Source: Treponema medium
Lineage (GTDB): Bacteria; Spirochaetota; Spirochaetia; Treponematales; Treponemataceae
Reading direction: 5' to 3'
Assembly (NCBI RefSeq): GCF_017161265.1
Contig: NZ_CP031393.1
Coordinates: forward strand, 496,001 to 560,000
Length of the DNA: 64,000 nt
A program made the translations under genes and the position numbers. A model generated the notes under the pieces. It saw only the letters and a list, made by a program, of their open reading frames with translations, had not been told where the DNA came from and did no database searches. Shown here piece after piece: positions 8,622 to 15,880 of this stretch. Within the stretch, counting starts at the first letter, position 1. Every line of letters starts with the position of its first letter.

Positions 8622-10063
8622 TTTCCGCCTCCAAATACTTCAACATCGCTGAATGCGCATACGGGACTTGCGTGCCCTACCCGTATCACCTGATTCGGCT
8701 CGCCCTTGCCGCAATTCGGCGTACCGAACACCTCGAAGGTGCTTTCGTCGCCGACTGCGCAGAGGCTGTTCCAAAAGTACCGTGAAATGCCGCGGTAGTT
8801 CGGGTCGCGGACAGTTTTTGTCAGTTTGCCGTTTTCGATCAGCTTGGCATACTCGCAGCCGAATTGAAATTTATTGCGGTAATCGTCGATCGACCATGAA
8901 CGGTTGGAGAACATCAGAATGCCGTTTTCGATTGAGGCGATGATGGAATCGAAGCTGCTCGTTCCCGCTTCGAGATTGAGGTTTGCCATCCGGTCGATGG
9001 GCGGACGGTTCCATGAACAGGCGCGCTGATTTGCAACGCCCCGGAGTCCCGACCGCTTTTGACTTTCCAAGCTGCCGAGCGCCCGTATCAAGATGCCGTC
9101 TTTAATAAGGTATTCCTTTACCGCAGCGTTACCGATATCGTCCGCTCCGTAGCTTGCCAGCTCCTGCGCGATGGTCGGGTTAAAGGCGACGTTCATCAAC
9201 GGGGAACCGTAGCGGAAACTGCCGATATCTTCCGGTGTGATAAAACTGCCGCCCGCATAGTTACGCTCGTCGCCGAGGATGCGGTCTATTTCCAGCGCGT
9301 GCCCGACGCTTTCATGAATTTGCAGCATCATCTGATCGGGCATCAGCACGAGCGTCCGCTTACCGTTGGGGCACGGCTCGGCAGTCAACAGCTCGACTGC
9401 TTCCGTGCCTGCCTTCCGTGCCTTTTCAAGCAGCGCCGCAGGGTTGAACAGTTCCCGTCCGCCCTGATAAGTGAGTGCAGAGCGTCCGTGCGCGCTCCGC
9501 TGCTGGATAACATCTCCTTCCCGCGCAACGGCATTCATGCTGATACCGCCGAACCGGACGGTTTGCCGTATGTCGGCGCCGTTGGTAGAAACCATTTCGG
9601 TTTCGCAGATACCCGTTTCGCAGGAAGCGGCAGTCTGAATAATCTTTGAAGAAACCTTTGCGGCATCGCAGATACTGCACAAGAGCGCAACCGTTTCGGC
9701 GGCGGGAATCCCGCTTAATTTTTCACGCTTTGTCGCATAGCGTACCTGCGCGGCGGGGCGCATCGTTTGATCAAAACGGTGGATACCGTAGGGCTGCGCT
9801 GCCTGTGCCGCTGCAAAAGCCTGCTTCGCAGCGCACTTGATACCGCCGCTGCTCAGATCGGCAGTCGCCGCATAGCTAAACGTTCCCTTGTACAGCACCT
9901 CCAGCATAACTCCCTCGTCGGAGCCTCCGGCCGCCTCGTCGAATTTACCGTCGATAGCGGAAAACCCTGTCAGATAATTGGTAACCCGCCGTAATCCGAT
10001 CCACTCGGCCTGCGGAACAGCGTCCTTCGCTTCCGTTAAAAGCCGGTGTATATTCACTTTCAT
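8618..10063 (-). CDS. tldD: TldD-type zinc metalloprotease, catalytic subunit
   Basis: A 481-residue cytosolic protease. The zinc-binding motif is in MLQIHESVGHALEIDRILG, where the HESVGH supplies both His and the catalytic Glu, and a glycine-rich GGSFITPEDIGSF follows. The C-terminal TldD segment contains NRSWSIDDYRNKFQFGCEY, GISRYFWNSL and FGTPNCGKGEPNQ, all typical. AAGGAGT lies 5 bp before the ATG at 10063. It forms a two-gene unit with pmbA and begins 21 bp after the antitoxin gene, so it could be read partly from the higBA promoter. No candidate peptide substrate gene was seen next to it. Confidence 0.9.
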   Translation of the reverse strand: MKVNIHRLLTEAKDAVPQAEWIGLRRVTNYLTGFSAIDGKFDEAAGGSDEGVMLEVLYKGTFSYAATADLSSGGIKCAAKQAFAAAQAAQPYGIHRFDQTMRPAAQVRYATKREKLSGIPAAETVALLCSICDAAKVSSKIIQTAASCETGICETEMVSTNGADIRQTVRFGGISMNAVAREGDVIQQRSAHGRSALTYQGGRELFNPAALLEKARKAGTEAVELLTAEPCPNGKRTLVLMPDQMMLQIHESVGHALEIDRILGDERNYAGGSFITPEDIGSFRYGSPLMNVAFNPTIAQELASYGADDIGNAAVKEYLIKDGILIRALGSLESQKRSGLRGVANQRACSWNRPPIDRMANLNLEAGTSSFDSIIASIENGILMFSNRSWSIDDYRNKFQFGCEYAKLIENGKLTKTVRDPNYRGISRYFWNSLCAVGDESTFEVFGTPNCGKGEPNQVIRVGHASPVCAFSDVEVFGGGK

Positions 10064-10084
10064 AAAACACTCCTTCGATATTTG

Positions 10085-10387
10085 TTAAGCAAACACATGG
10101 GTAATTGGTTGTATTTGTTTAATAGTTTCTTTTGTTTCTGCTTTCATGCTATCAATTTCATACCTATTTTGAATATTCAGCCAAAATTCAGGACTTGTGC
10201 TAAAAACCTGCGCGAAACGTAATGCCGTATCGACTGTAATACCTCTTTTTCCTTTTATGATCCGTCCTATTTGCGTTTGCGAAATCCCTGTCATTTGCGC
10301 AAGTCTATACGCCGTTATATGATACGGCTGCATAAACTCTTCATACAGTATATCGCCTACATGTACCGGTTTTAGTATAACATCCAT
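10085..10387 (-). CDS. higA: HigA-family antitoxin, XRE helix-turn-helix
   Basis: A 100-residue antitoxin and DNA-binding autorepressor. The helix-turn-helix spans YRLAQMTGISQTQIGRIIKG and is followed by GITVDTALRFAQVF and STSPEFWLNIQ, the hallmark C-terminal motif of the HigA/VapI group. The ATG at 10387 is chosen because AGGAGG lies 7-12 bp upstream on the minus strand; a further-upstream start would add 20 residues inside the toxin gene. That site sits between the toxin stop codon (10399) and the antitoxin start, so the two genes are translationally linked. Toxin-first order is the standard HigBA arrangement. Confidence 0.9.
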   Translation of the reverse strand: MDVILKPVHVGDILYEEFMQPYHITAYRLAQMTGISQTQIGRIIKGKRGITVDTALRFAQVFSTSPEFWLNIQNRYEIDSMKAETKETIKQIQPITHVFA

Positions 10388-10398
10388 CAATATGCCTC

Positions 10399-10680
10399 CT
10401 AATGATAATCGACAATATCGACGATAACAACTCGTCCGTTGTTCCATTCAAAGCAAATACGCCACTGATTATTTATTCTAATACTGTATTGACCTTTTCT
10501 GTCATGTTTTAAAGCTTCTAAACTATTTGACGGCGGAGATTTTAGATCACTTAACGAAATTGCAGCATCTATGAGAATTAATTTTTGCCGTACTCTTTGC
10601 TGTATTTCAGGAGGTAATCGCGTTGACGGCTGCATATTCCATATTTTCAGGGCTTCTTTATCTTGCCAATCAACTATCAT
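10399..10680 (-). CDS. higB: HigB/RelE-type toxin (ribosome-dependent mRNA endonuclease)
   Basis: A 93-residue toxin of the RelE/ParE fold. Visible marks are the N-terminal short helices, the LPPEIQQRVRQKLILIDAA helix, and the beta sheet with SLEALKHDRKGQYSIRINNQWRICFEW, ending with VVIVDIVDYH, the usual HigB terminus. Residues R and H in this sheet would form the RNase site. It is the first gene of a HigBA pair. A TTGACA/GATAGT promoter (16-bp spacing, 10689-10716) ends 8 bp before the ATG and there is no Shine-Dalgarno sequence, so the toxin is probably read from a leaderless message. Confidence 0.9.
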   Translation of the reverse strand: MIVDWQDKEALKIWNMQPSTRLPPEIQQRVRQKLILIDAAISLSDLKSPPSNSLEALKHDRKGQYSIRINNQWRICFEWNNGRVVIVDIVDYH

Positions 10681-10688
10681 AGGGAAAT

Positions 10689-10716
10689 ACTATCATTAGT
10701 GGTTAGCATCTGTCAA
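10689..10716 (-). promoter_or_regulatory. higBA promoter
   Basis: On the minus strand TTGACA (10711-10716) and GATAGT (10689-10694) are 16 bp apart. Transcription would begin at or next to the higB ATG at 10680. Confidence 0.6.
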
Positions 10717-10739
10717 GTTGAACCTTTGACAAAACGCTC

Positions 10740-10768
10740 TTGACTTTTGAGGGGGGGGGGGGTATTAT
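10740..10768 (+). promoter_or_regulatory. Poly-G promoter (G12), probably phase-variable
   Basis: TTGACT (10740-10745) and TATTAT (10763-10768) are separated by 17 bp, and 12 of these are an uninterrupted G tract (10751-10762). A length change of one G by slipped-strand mispairing would alter the -35/-10 spacing. This is known for Treponema poly-G promoters (for example tpr genes and TP0126 in T. pallidum). The same core with G13 occurs at 18013. It drives the lipoprotein gene at 10854. A leader hairpin with arms GGACAGCT/AGCTGTCC lies at about 10794-10832. Confidence 0.8.
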
Positions 10769-10853
10769 GGAAGATAAGTTTTAATATGTGAACGGACAGC
10801 TCTGTTAACCGAGAAGGTTCTAAAAGCTGTCCTAGTATCAAAAGGAGTTTTTT

Positions 10854-11261
10854 ATGAAAAGCAAAAAAACGATTGCTGTACTTATGGTATTCAGCATGGT
10901 AAGTGCTATGATGCTTGCCGTTTTTGGTTGTTCCGACCCTGTCGGCCGCGGCAGTGGTGGCGGTATATCATATACCGGTACTTATGCAGGGGTAGGAGAA
11001 GAAGATTCAGGGCTCGGAGCTTGGGAGTTCACTATTGATGCTAAAGGCAATTTGACCGGTTGGTTCCAGGTGCTAACCAGCAGACAGTCCAACTGCACCG
11101 GTACTATAAAGTCGGATGGAAGCTTTACGGCTTCCGGAAAGACAGCATTGACACAACGGCCTTTTACTGTTGACGGTACCATAGCACAAGATAAAAAAGT
11201 GAACGGTACAATGCAAGTATCCGGACTTAATACGGTATCATTTTCCGGAAGTAAAAAATAA
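10854..11261 (+). CDS. Small putative lipoprotein under a poly-G promoter
   Basis: A 135-residue exported protein. The leader MKSKKTIAVLMVFSMVSAMM is followed by LAVFGC, a lipobox with Cys at about residue 26, so the mature protein is about 109 residues. A glycine-rich linker (GRGSGGGISYTGTY) leads into beta-rich sequence with repeated short units such as NCTGTIKSDGSFTASGK and TVDGTIAQDKKVNGTMQVSG. These resemble small beta-barrel or META-like folds, but no family is recognised. AAAGGAG precedes the ATG. The upstream G12 tract points to variable expression on the surface or in the periplasm. Confidence 0.8.
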   Translation: MKSKKTIAVLMVFSMVSAMMLAVFGCSDPVGRGSGGGISYTGTYAGVGEEDSGLGAWEFTIDAKGNLTGWFQVLTSRQSNCTGTIKSDGSFTASGKTALTQRPFTVDGTIAQDKKVNGTMQVSGLNTVSFSGSKK

Positions 11262-11271
11262 GTAACAAGAT

Positions 11272-11334
11272 AGTCCCGAAAGTTTTGCCGCACCGGCGGA
11301 AGAACGGATACACTGAGTTTGAACTTTCGGGACT
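11272..11334. repeat. Long inverted repeat between two lipoprotein genes
   Basis: Arms AGTCCCGAAAGTT (11272-11284) and AACTTTCGGGACT (11322-11334) are perfect 13-bp inverted repeats around a 37-bp centre that contains a small CCG/CGG hairpin. No T-tract follows, so it is more likely an mRNA stability or attenuation structure than a simple terminator. Confidence 0.6.
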
Positions 11335-11371
11335 GCTCATATCTAATAAGGACAATGTAAGGGAGTCTGAT

Positions 11372-12211
11372 ATGAAAAAGAGAATGGCGGTAATATCTGT
11401 ATGTTGTATATTTCTATTACTATGTACCTCTTGCACAAGTTTAGGTGTACGGCTGCACGGAGAACAATATTTTGTCGGCAAAACTGAAAATGATTTAATA
11501 AAATATTTTGGCGACCATGGTATCGAACTATCCAACAAAACAGAATACGATAAAGTAGTAAGATTCTGTAATCAAATAGATACGATCTATATGGATAAAA
11601 CAATAGTCAAAACATATAAAGAGGGAATACCTCAACTTATTTTTTCTCTGAATTTTGTTGAATACAATGACGGCTGCCTTTGCTTAAACGGTAGAGGGCA
11701 CTATTCAGGCGGCACATCTTCTGTTGGGACAGTAATTATGCCAAGGCATAGCAATGACAATCACGTTATAAAAAGCGAACTTAGTCGATTCTGGTCTGAA
11801 GTTAAAAGATTGAATGCCGTTCCTACAAATAATCAAGATGCACGTTTTAATAGCACTCCTGTCGGCAATTGGTATTTTGTATATAAAACAAGCAGTGAAT
11901 ACACATATCATGTCGGAAACCCATATGTAAAAGAACCTTCTAGTTCGATTCCTTTCTATCATTATGATATTTGGAGGATAGACGTTTCCTCAAAACAAAA
12001 AGAAACTACCTACACAGAGATTGCGTATGTTTTTGATTTGAAGTACCTTACATATTATGATTCAGAAGGAGAACAGATTAGTCTCCAACAAGCACTCGCA
12101 AATGAAAAATATTATGAAAATCAAGGATATATCAGAAGATTGAGCACAGAAGGAATGACAGTAGACGCTTATATTAAAGATGAAAAAATTATAAAAATCG
12201 AAAAACAATAG
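11372..12211 (+). CDS. Putative lipoprotein of unknown function
   Basis: A 279-residue exported protein. The leader MKKRMAVISVCCIFLLLC ends in CTSC, a plausible lipobox. The rest is mixed alpha/beta and rich in Tyr, Asn and Lys: GKTENDLIKYFGDHGIEL near residue 35 and YTEIAYVFDLKYLTYYDSEGEQISLQQALANE near the C-terminus. The first of these (a G-x-T-E-x-D-L-I-x-x-F-G pattern) resembles the small-protein A / BamE-like fold start, but this is only a resemblance. The ATG at 11372 is chosen over an upstream start because GGGAG precedes it and the signal peptide begins there. Base composition is more AT-rich than neighbouring housekeeping genes. Confidence 0.75.
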   Translation: MKKRMAVISVCCIFLLLCTSCTSLGVRLHGEQYFVGKTENDLIKYFGDHGIELSNKTEYDKVVRFCNQIDTIYMDKTIVKTYKEGIPQLIFSLNFVEYNDGCLCLNGRGHYSGGTSSVGTVIMPRHSNDNHVIKSELSRFWSEVKRLNAVPTNNQDARFNSTPVGNWYFVYKTSSEYTYHVGNPYVKEPSSSIPFYHYDIWRIDVSSKQKETTYTEIAYVFDLKYLTYYDSEGEQISLQQALANEKYYENQGYIRRLSTEGMTVDAYIKDEKIIKIEKQ

Positions 12212-12219
12212 GAAAAGTT

Positions 12220-12240
12220 CTAAAAACCTCAGTTTTTTAG
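12220..12240 (+). terminator. Hairpin after the lipoprotein gene
   Basis: Arms CTAAAAAC and GTTTTTTAG around CTCA, followed by a T-rich stretch; a weak intrinsic terminator 8 bp after the stop codon. Confidence 0.5.
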
Positions 12241-12251
12241 TTATTTACTCA

Positions 12252-12604
12252 ATAAGAAACGGTGTCAAATATACCGGCTTTTTTTGCAATGCTCCCTCTG
12301 TGCCGACATCTTTTTGAGACAATACATACAGAGTGCCGATATTTGCCGAGAACTTTTTGCAAATGCACCGATTGATTCGTGCTTACCTGTTCCGGACGAC
12401 TTTACTTCAAACACCGATATTTTATTGCGGTTTGAAATTAAAAAATCAACTTCGTAGTAATGGGTACTCCCCGCTTTTTCCCATGTGTGATAATACAGTT
12501 CACGGCCTATCGTAGTAATCATTTGCGCAACTGCATTTTCATAGAGATATACTAGTATATTACCGGATATTGTGCGTTTCTTCAAGATTTGTTCGGTTGA
12601 ATTT
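12252..12604 (-). pseudogene. Remnant of an AAA ATPase / DUF4143 protein, C-terminal part
   Basis: The frame ending at 12265 encodes GRELYYHTWEKAGSTHYYEVDFLISNRNKISVFEVKSS, the C-terminal DUF4143 (nuclease-like) portion of the archaeal/bacterial AAA ATPase family. The reading frame then shifts: the expected ending LYVLSQKDVGTEGALQKKP and the final VYLTPFLIE with stop is found in a different frame at about 12252-12325. There is no ATPase domain nearby. The 5' side is interrupted by the IS element at 12605 and resumes as decayed sequence at 14035. The gene is broken by truncation, at least one frameshift and an insertion. Confidence 0.8.
12572..12604. repeat. 33-bp imperfect tandem repeat, first copy (split by IS)
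   Basis: A unit beginning GTGCGTTTCTTCAAGATTT recurs as GTGCATTTCTTCAAGATTT at 14035 and as GTGCGTTTCTTCAAAATTT at 14068. The IS is inserted at the junction of copies 1 and 2. Read on the minus strand each unit encodes an 11-residue ILKK(R/C)T-type repeat, with one stop codon in the middle copy. Confidence 0.7.
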
Positions 12605-14024
12605 CAGGGATTCCGCATTATAACGACTGCAATACTCTATCAAGGCAATCTTCTCGTTTGTTGCACAGGTGTTGCTTATGGAGAAGCGCTATTACAATAA
12701 GCCGCCCAGATGGTACGGCTTATTGTAATGCCGAGTTTGCCATTTGGCAAACATCGTCTATTGATTGCACTTTTTCATTTCATTGCAAAAGTGCGGCAAT
12801 TCGCCAATCCTCGCCTTTTAATAAAGGCTGCGGTTGTCGAATTTATAGGAGCATTTTCTTTGCTTTTATGATATCCGAAAAGTCAACCTGTTTGAGTATA
12901 TTCAAGACAATTTTTCGTAAGACGCTTAAGTTTGCTGCCGCATTGTCTTTTCGCACAAGACAATAATCCTCATCGAGAATTGCATCGAGAACCCAATGCA
13001 GGTTATTTTCTATCCCCCAATGAGCCCTCATTGCGAAAGCAGCCTTGTGCACATCTGTCAGTGAGGTCAAAAAATATCTTTGTTCAACGGATTTCTTCCC
13101 AGTCTTCTTTACCGTTCTTTCGCACACGAGCATTCCAACTGCATTGAGATTCTTCCATTCATCTTTTTCTGAAAGCCAATCAATATTCCCGCAAAGATAA
13201 CAGGTGCGTTTTTCAATTCGTCCGTGTCCAATTTCAATGCTATATTCTCCTCGCTGAATATTGTAATACTGACAATAAGCGTCATCACAAGGGTGCTCAA
13301 AAAACTCTTTTACATCCCGATGGATCGATTGCTGATTTCCTTTCAGAGAAATGACATACTCCGCTTCCTTTTCTGCTATTTTCTCAACGATTTTTTTCTG
13401 GCAACCCATCGCATCTATAGTAATAATCATCCCTTTTAAGTCTAACAGATCCAGAAGTTCAGGAATGGCGGTGATTTCATTTGATTTTTCTTCTGTTTTC
13501 ACCTGCCCAAAACACACACCCAGAGAGTGCGCCCAAGCCGAAACAACATGAGCGGCTTTATGGGCTCTTTTATCTTCGCCGGTTGGTGCATATTCAGAGC
13601 GCCGGATAGTTTTTCCGTCAATCGCCAATACTTCATTTTCTGCAATATGCTTGCCGAATGTCTCTCGTGCATATTCTATGAATACTTTTTCAAGCTGCTT
13701 TGCATCAATCCTTGCAAGCACTCGCAGAATCGTATCGCTGCTGGGGATGCCATTTTCCAGTTTCAGATATTTTTTAAGGGTTTGTTCGCTTAATGTCGCA
13801 TAAAATTGTATTTGTTCTATGCTTTTATACCCGCACAACACTCCCACAAACACGAGCATCAGTATATCGACGAGATTGTGTTTCTTGCATCTTTCGATTC
13901 TTTCGTCTTTAATGTTCTCAAATGATTCTTGTAATGTCATTGTTCCACCCCAAGAACATTTTACCATCTTTTATACCGTGTGAGCTACTGTTTTTTTGAC
14001 ACTATTTATAATGCGGAATCCCTG
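12605..14024 (-). mobile_element. Complete ISAs1-family insertion sequence with 10-bp target duplication
   Basis: A 1420-bp element. The terminal inverted repeats CAGGGATTCCGCATTATAA (12605-12623) and its exact complement (14006-14024) are perfect over 19 bp. The target-site duplication GGTTGAATTT is perfect on both sides (12595-12604 and 14025-14034), which argues for a recent insertion. It carries one intact transposase gene. Between the transposase stop (12843) and the left end lie 220 bp without coding capacity but with several short hairpins, such as ATTACAATAAGCCG/CGGCTTATTGTAAT at 12690-12729. Confidence 0.92.
12843..13940 (-). CDS. ISAs1-family transposase (DDE)
   Basis: A 365-residue DDE transposase of the ISAs1 / H-repeat-associated type. 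It begins MTLQESFENIKDERIERCKK. Family markers in order are the N-terminal DUF4372-like helical part (HNLVDILMLVFVGVLCG), VLAIDGKTIRRS with the first catalytic Asp, GMIITIDAMGCQKKIVEKI with the second, and AMRAHWGIENNLHWVLDAI with the catalytic Glu. The ATG at 13940 is preferred over an upstream ATG because it starts at the conserved N-terminus and GGGGTGG precedes it. All catalytic residues are present and the frame is intact, so the element may be active. Confidence 0.93.
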   Translation of the reverse strand: MTLQESFENIKDERIERCKKHNLVDILMLVFVGVLCGYKSIEQIQFYATLSEQTLKKYLKLENGIPSSDTILRVLARIDAKQLEKVFIEYARETFGKHIAENEVLAIDGKTIRRSEYAPTGEDKRAHKAAHVVSAWAHSLGVCFGQVKTEEKSNEITAIPELLDLLDLKGMIITIDAMGCQKKIVEKIAEKEAEYVISLKGNQQSIHRDVKEFFEHPCDDAYCQYYNIQRGEYSIEIGHGRIEKRTCYLCGNIDWLSEKDEWKNLNAVGMLVCERTVKKTGKKSVEQRYFLTSLTDVHKAAFAMRAHWGIENNLHWVLDAILDEDYCLVRKDNAAANLSVLRKIVLNILKQVDFSDIIKAKKMLL

Positions 14025-14034
14025 GGTTGAATTT

Positions 14035-14087
14035 GTGCATTTCTTCAAGATTTATTTAGCAATATTTGTGCGTTTCTTCAAAATTTT
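14035..14087. repeat. 33-bp imperfect tandem repeat, copies 2 and 3
   Basis: The sequence continues the repeat of the decayed ATPase gene on the right side of the IS: copy 2 at 14035-14067 and a partial copy 3 from 14068. Confidence 0.65.
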
Positions 14088-14136
14088 AAGAGTGGATATA
14101 AAAATCAGAATTTTACTCGGCACCTCCTATTTCCAA

Positions 14137-14160
14137 GGATGTGCTGTATATTTACAAAAG
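14137..14160. repeat. Fragment of a family-1 element terminus
   Basis: GATGTGCTGTATATTTACAAAAGG is close to the reverse complement of the family-1 left end (CCTTTTGAAAATATACGG followed by CACATC). It lies just upstream of the esterase gene without a partner end nearby. Confidence 0.45.
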
Positions 14161-14206
14161 GCAGATAACGGGTTATTGTTTATATGCAACATGATAGGAG
14201 CTTCAG

Positions 14207-14968
14207 ATGTTTTACGATAATAATCCGGCAAAAATAAATCGGTTCACAAAACCTCATTTTTTTCAGGGCGGAGATAAAGCTATTTTGTTGATACATGGGT
14301 ATACGGGCTCTCCGCGGGAAATGCTCTGGCTCGGCTCTCAGCTGCATAAGGCGGGATACACCGTATCGATTCCGCGCCTGCCGGGGCATGGAACAAACAA
14401 AGAGGACTTTATCGCAAGTTCGTGGAAGGATTGGCTGCGGCGCGTGTATGACGAATACCTCGATTTATCCGACGCATATCAGACGGTATATATCGGTGGT
14501 CTTTCGATGGGCGGCGTGTTGACTGCGCTCCTTGCAGCAAAATTTCAACCTGAAAAAATCTTCCTTTGTGCACCAGCGTTTATGGCCGCCGATTCGCGAA
14601 TCAAACTGACGCCATACTTAAAATACTTTGTACAAACTATTCCGACGGAAGGGTCAACTTTTTATAAAGAACCTGAATACTATGATTGCGTCAAAGACTA
14701 TTGCAACTATGATTACGTCGGAAAGGCTGCAGACTTGTACAAACTGCAGAAGATGGCTATTCAGCAGCTTCCGAACATTCGTTCAAAGGTGATAACGGTT
14801 TTATCAAAATCGGATCAGTCGGTACCGTTTAAGGAAAAAGAACTCATCGACCGGCTGCTCAAGGCGCCAAATGAGTATGTCATCTTGGAAGAAAGCAGTC
14901 ATATCGTTACCGATGATGTCGAGCGTGAATTGGTAGCACAGCGTATTATCGAGTTTTTGAATAGATAA
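14207..14968 (+). CDS. Alpha/beta-hydrolase, carboxylesterase or monoacylglycerol-lipase type
   Basis: A 253-residue cytosolic serine hydrolase. The oxyanion-hole motif HGYTG is at 30-34, the nucleophile elbow GLSMGG places the serine at S100, and the remaining triad is D203 (SKSDQS) and H232 (ESSHIVT). The length and the IPRLPGHGTNKEDF segment match the Est30/YvaK-like thermostable carboxylesterases that hydrolyse short- to medium-chain acyl esters. AGGAG lies 8 bp before the ATG. It is a single gene, flanked by repeat elements on both sides, so no operon context. Confidence 0.88.
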   Translation: MFYDNNPAKINRFTKPHFFQGGDKAILLIHGYTGSPREMLWLGSQLHKAGYTVSIPRLPGHGTNKEDFIASSWKDWLRRVYDEYLDLSDAYQTVYIGGLSMGGVLTALLAAKFQPEKIFLCAPAFMAADSRIKLTPYLKYFVQTIPTEGSTFYKEPEYYDCVKDYCNYDYVGKAADLYKLQKMAIQQLPNIRSKVITVLSKSDQSVPFKEKELIDRLLKAPNEYVILEESSHIVTDDVERELVAQRIIEFLNR

Positions 14969-14991
14969 CGTATTTTGCTCATTTCCGTGAG

Positions 14992-15202
14992 CCTTTTGAA
15001 TATAGCTTGTTAAACAGCGTATATCTGTATACGCTATTTAATAACAAGGGAACCGCCAAAAACTGTTTCGCAATCCGCTTTAGCGGATATAACCTTACAG
15101 GAAAAAACCGATAGGCTTTCAGCTTTTAGACAGTCCCTGCTACTGCGATAACCACGAAGATTCTGTCAAAGGAAATGTGCCGTATATTTTCAAAAGGAAA
15201 CT
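14992..15202. repeat. Family-1 modular palindromic element
   Basis: The intergenic space between the esterase and fabZ is filled by an element starting GAGCCTTTTGAATATA and ending CCGTATATTTTCAAAAGG, an inverted terminal pair. Inside are a long hairpin (15007-15050, arms CTTGTTA/TAACAAG with AGCGTATA/TATACGCT) and a small one (ATCCGC/GCGGAT at about 15075-15090). No coding sequence was seen. It ends one base inside fabZ's stop codon. Confidence 0.65.
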
Positions 15203-15623
15203 AGGCCTTTCCGACAAGGCACATCCACTCCGCTTCCGCAGCGACAGCATCACCGTTATAGATTTTACCGGATTGTTTAATCATCTGGGATGAAACCCGC
15301 AAATTTTTTACCTCGATGCGTACCGTATCTCCCGGGCGTACCTGTGCACGGAGCTTTACCTTGTCAATAGTCGCCAAAAAGAACAGCGCACCTGTTTCAA
15401 ACTTACCCATTGAACTCAGGGCGGCGCCGCCTGCTTGAGCCATTGTTTCAACTAACACGACACCGGGCACTACCGGATATTCGGGAAAATGTCCCTTAAA
15501 AAAGAACTCCTCCGGCTTAAAGGTATACCGACTTTCGCTGCCCTCATCGTCGGCACGGATAATTTCATCGACAAACAAAAACGGCTTCCGGTGCGGAAGC
15601 AAAGCTTCAATATCTTTTGTCAT
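15201..15623 (-). CDS. fabZ: 3-hydroxyacyl-ACP dehydratase FabZ
   Basis: A 140-residue hot-dog-fold enzyme that dehydrates (3R)-hydroxyacyl-ACP in type II fatty-acid synthesis. The catalytic site is H45 in KGHFPEYPVVPGV and E59 in VLVETMAQAGG, both intact, and the N-terminal LLPHRKPFLFVDEI is typical. The C-terminal AVAAEAEWMCLVGKA is as expected. AAAGGAG precedes the ATG. It lies downstream of fabG-fabF on the same strand but is separated from fabF by a 257-bp gap filled by a family-2 repeat, so it may be expressed from its own promoter. Confidence 0.95.
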   Translation of the reverse strand: MTKDIEALLPHRKPFLFVDEIIRADDEGSESRYTFKPEEFFFKGHFPEYPVVPGVVLVETMAQAGGAALSSMGKFETGALFFLATIDKVKLRAQVRPGDTVRIEVKNLRVSSQMIKQSGKIYNGDAVAAEAEWMCLVGKA

Positions 15624-15637
15624 CGTTTTCTCCTTTA

Positions 15638-15781
15638 GGGTAAATGCATCAGCTTATTTTTTGATAGTCCCGCAGAATAATGGAGATTGTTCAACCAGAG
15701 TTGAACCACTTCGCGGTTCAAATGGTCTCACAATCTCCATATATTCTGCGATTCTTACCTATTTGTCTGATGCGTTTGCCC
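15638..15781. repeat. Family-2 MITE-like palindromic element, full copy
   Basis: 144 bp with inverted ends GGGTAAATGCATCAG and CTGATGCGTTTGCCC. A second inner pair is CCGCAGAATAATGGAGATTGT-type arms (15666-15687) with a matching right arm ending TATTCTGCG. The centre holds TTCAACCAGAGTTGAACC then CTTCGCGGTTC. It separates fabF from fabZ; no gene was seen in it. Confidence 0.8.
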
Positions 15782-15880
15782 TTCGTCTAAAATAAACAGT
15801 GAGAAATTTTATTTAAAATTTCTCACAAAAGGAAGGCAACCGCTTGAAAAATTCATAGTACGGTTGCCATACGTTCTCCC

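Noticed and set aside
12265-12585. A complete small gene
   Set aside because: The conserved ending of the DUF4143 family lies in another frame immediately downstream, so it is a truncated, frameshifted remnant.
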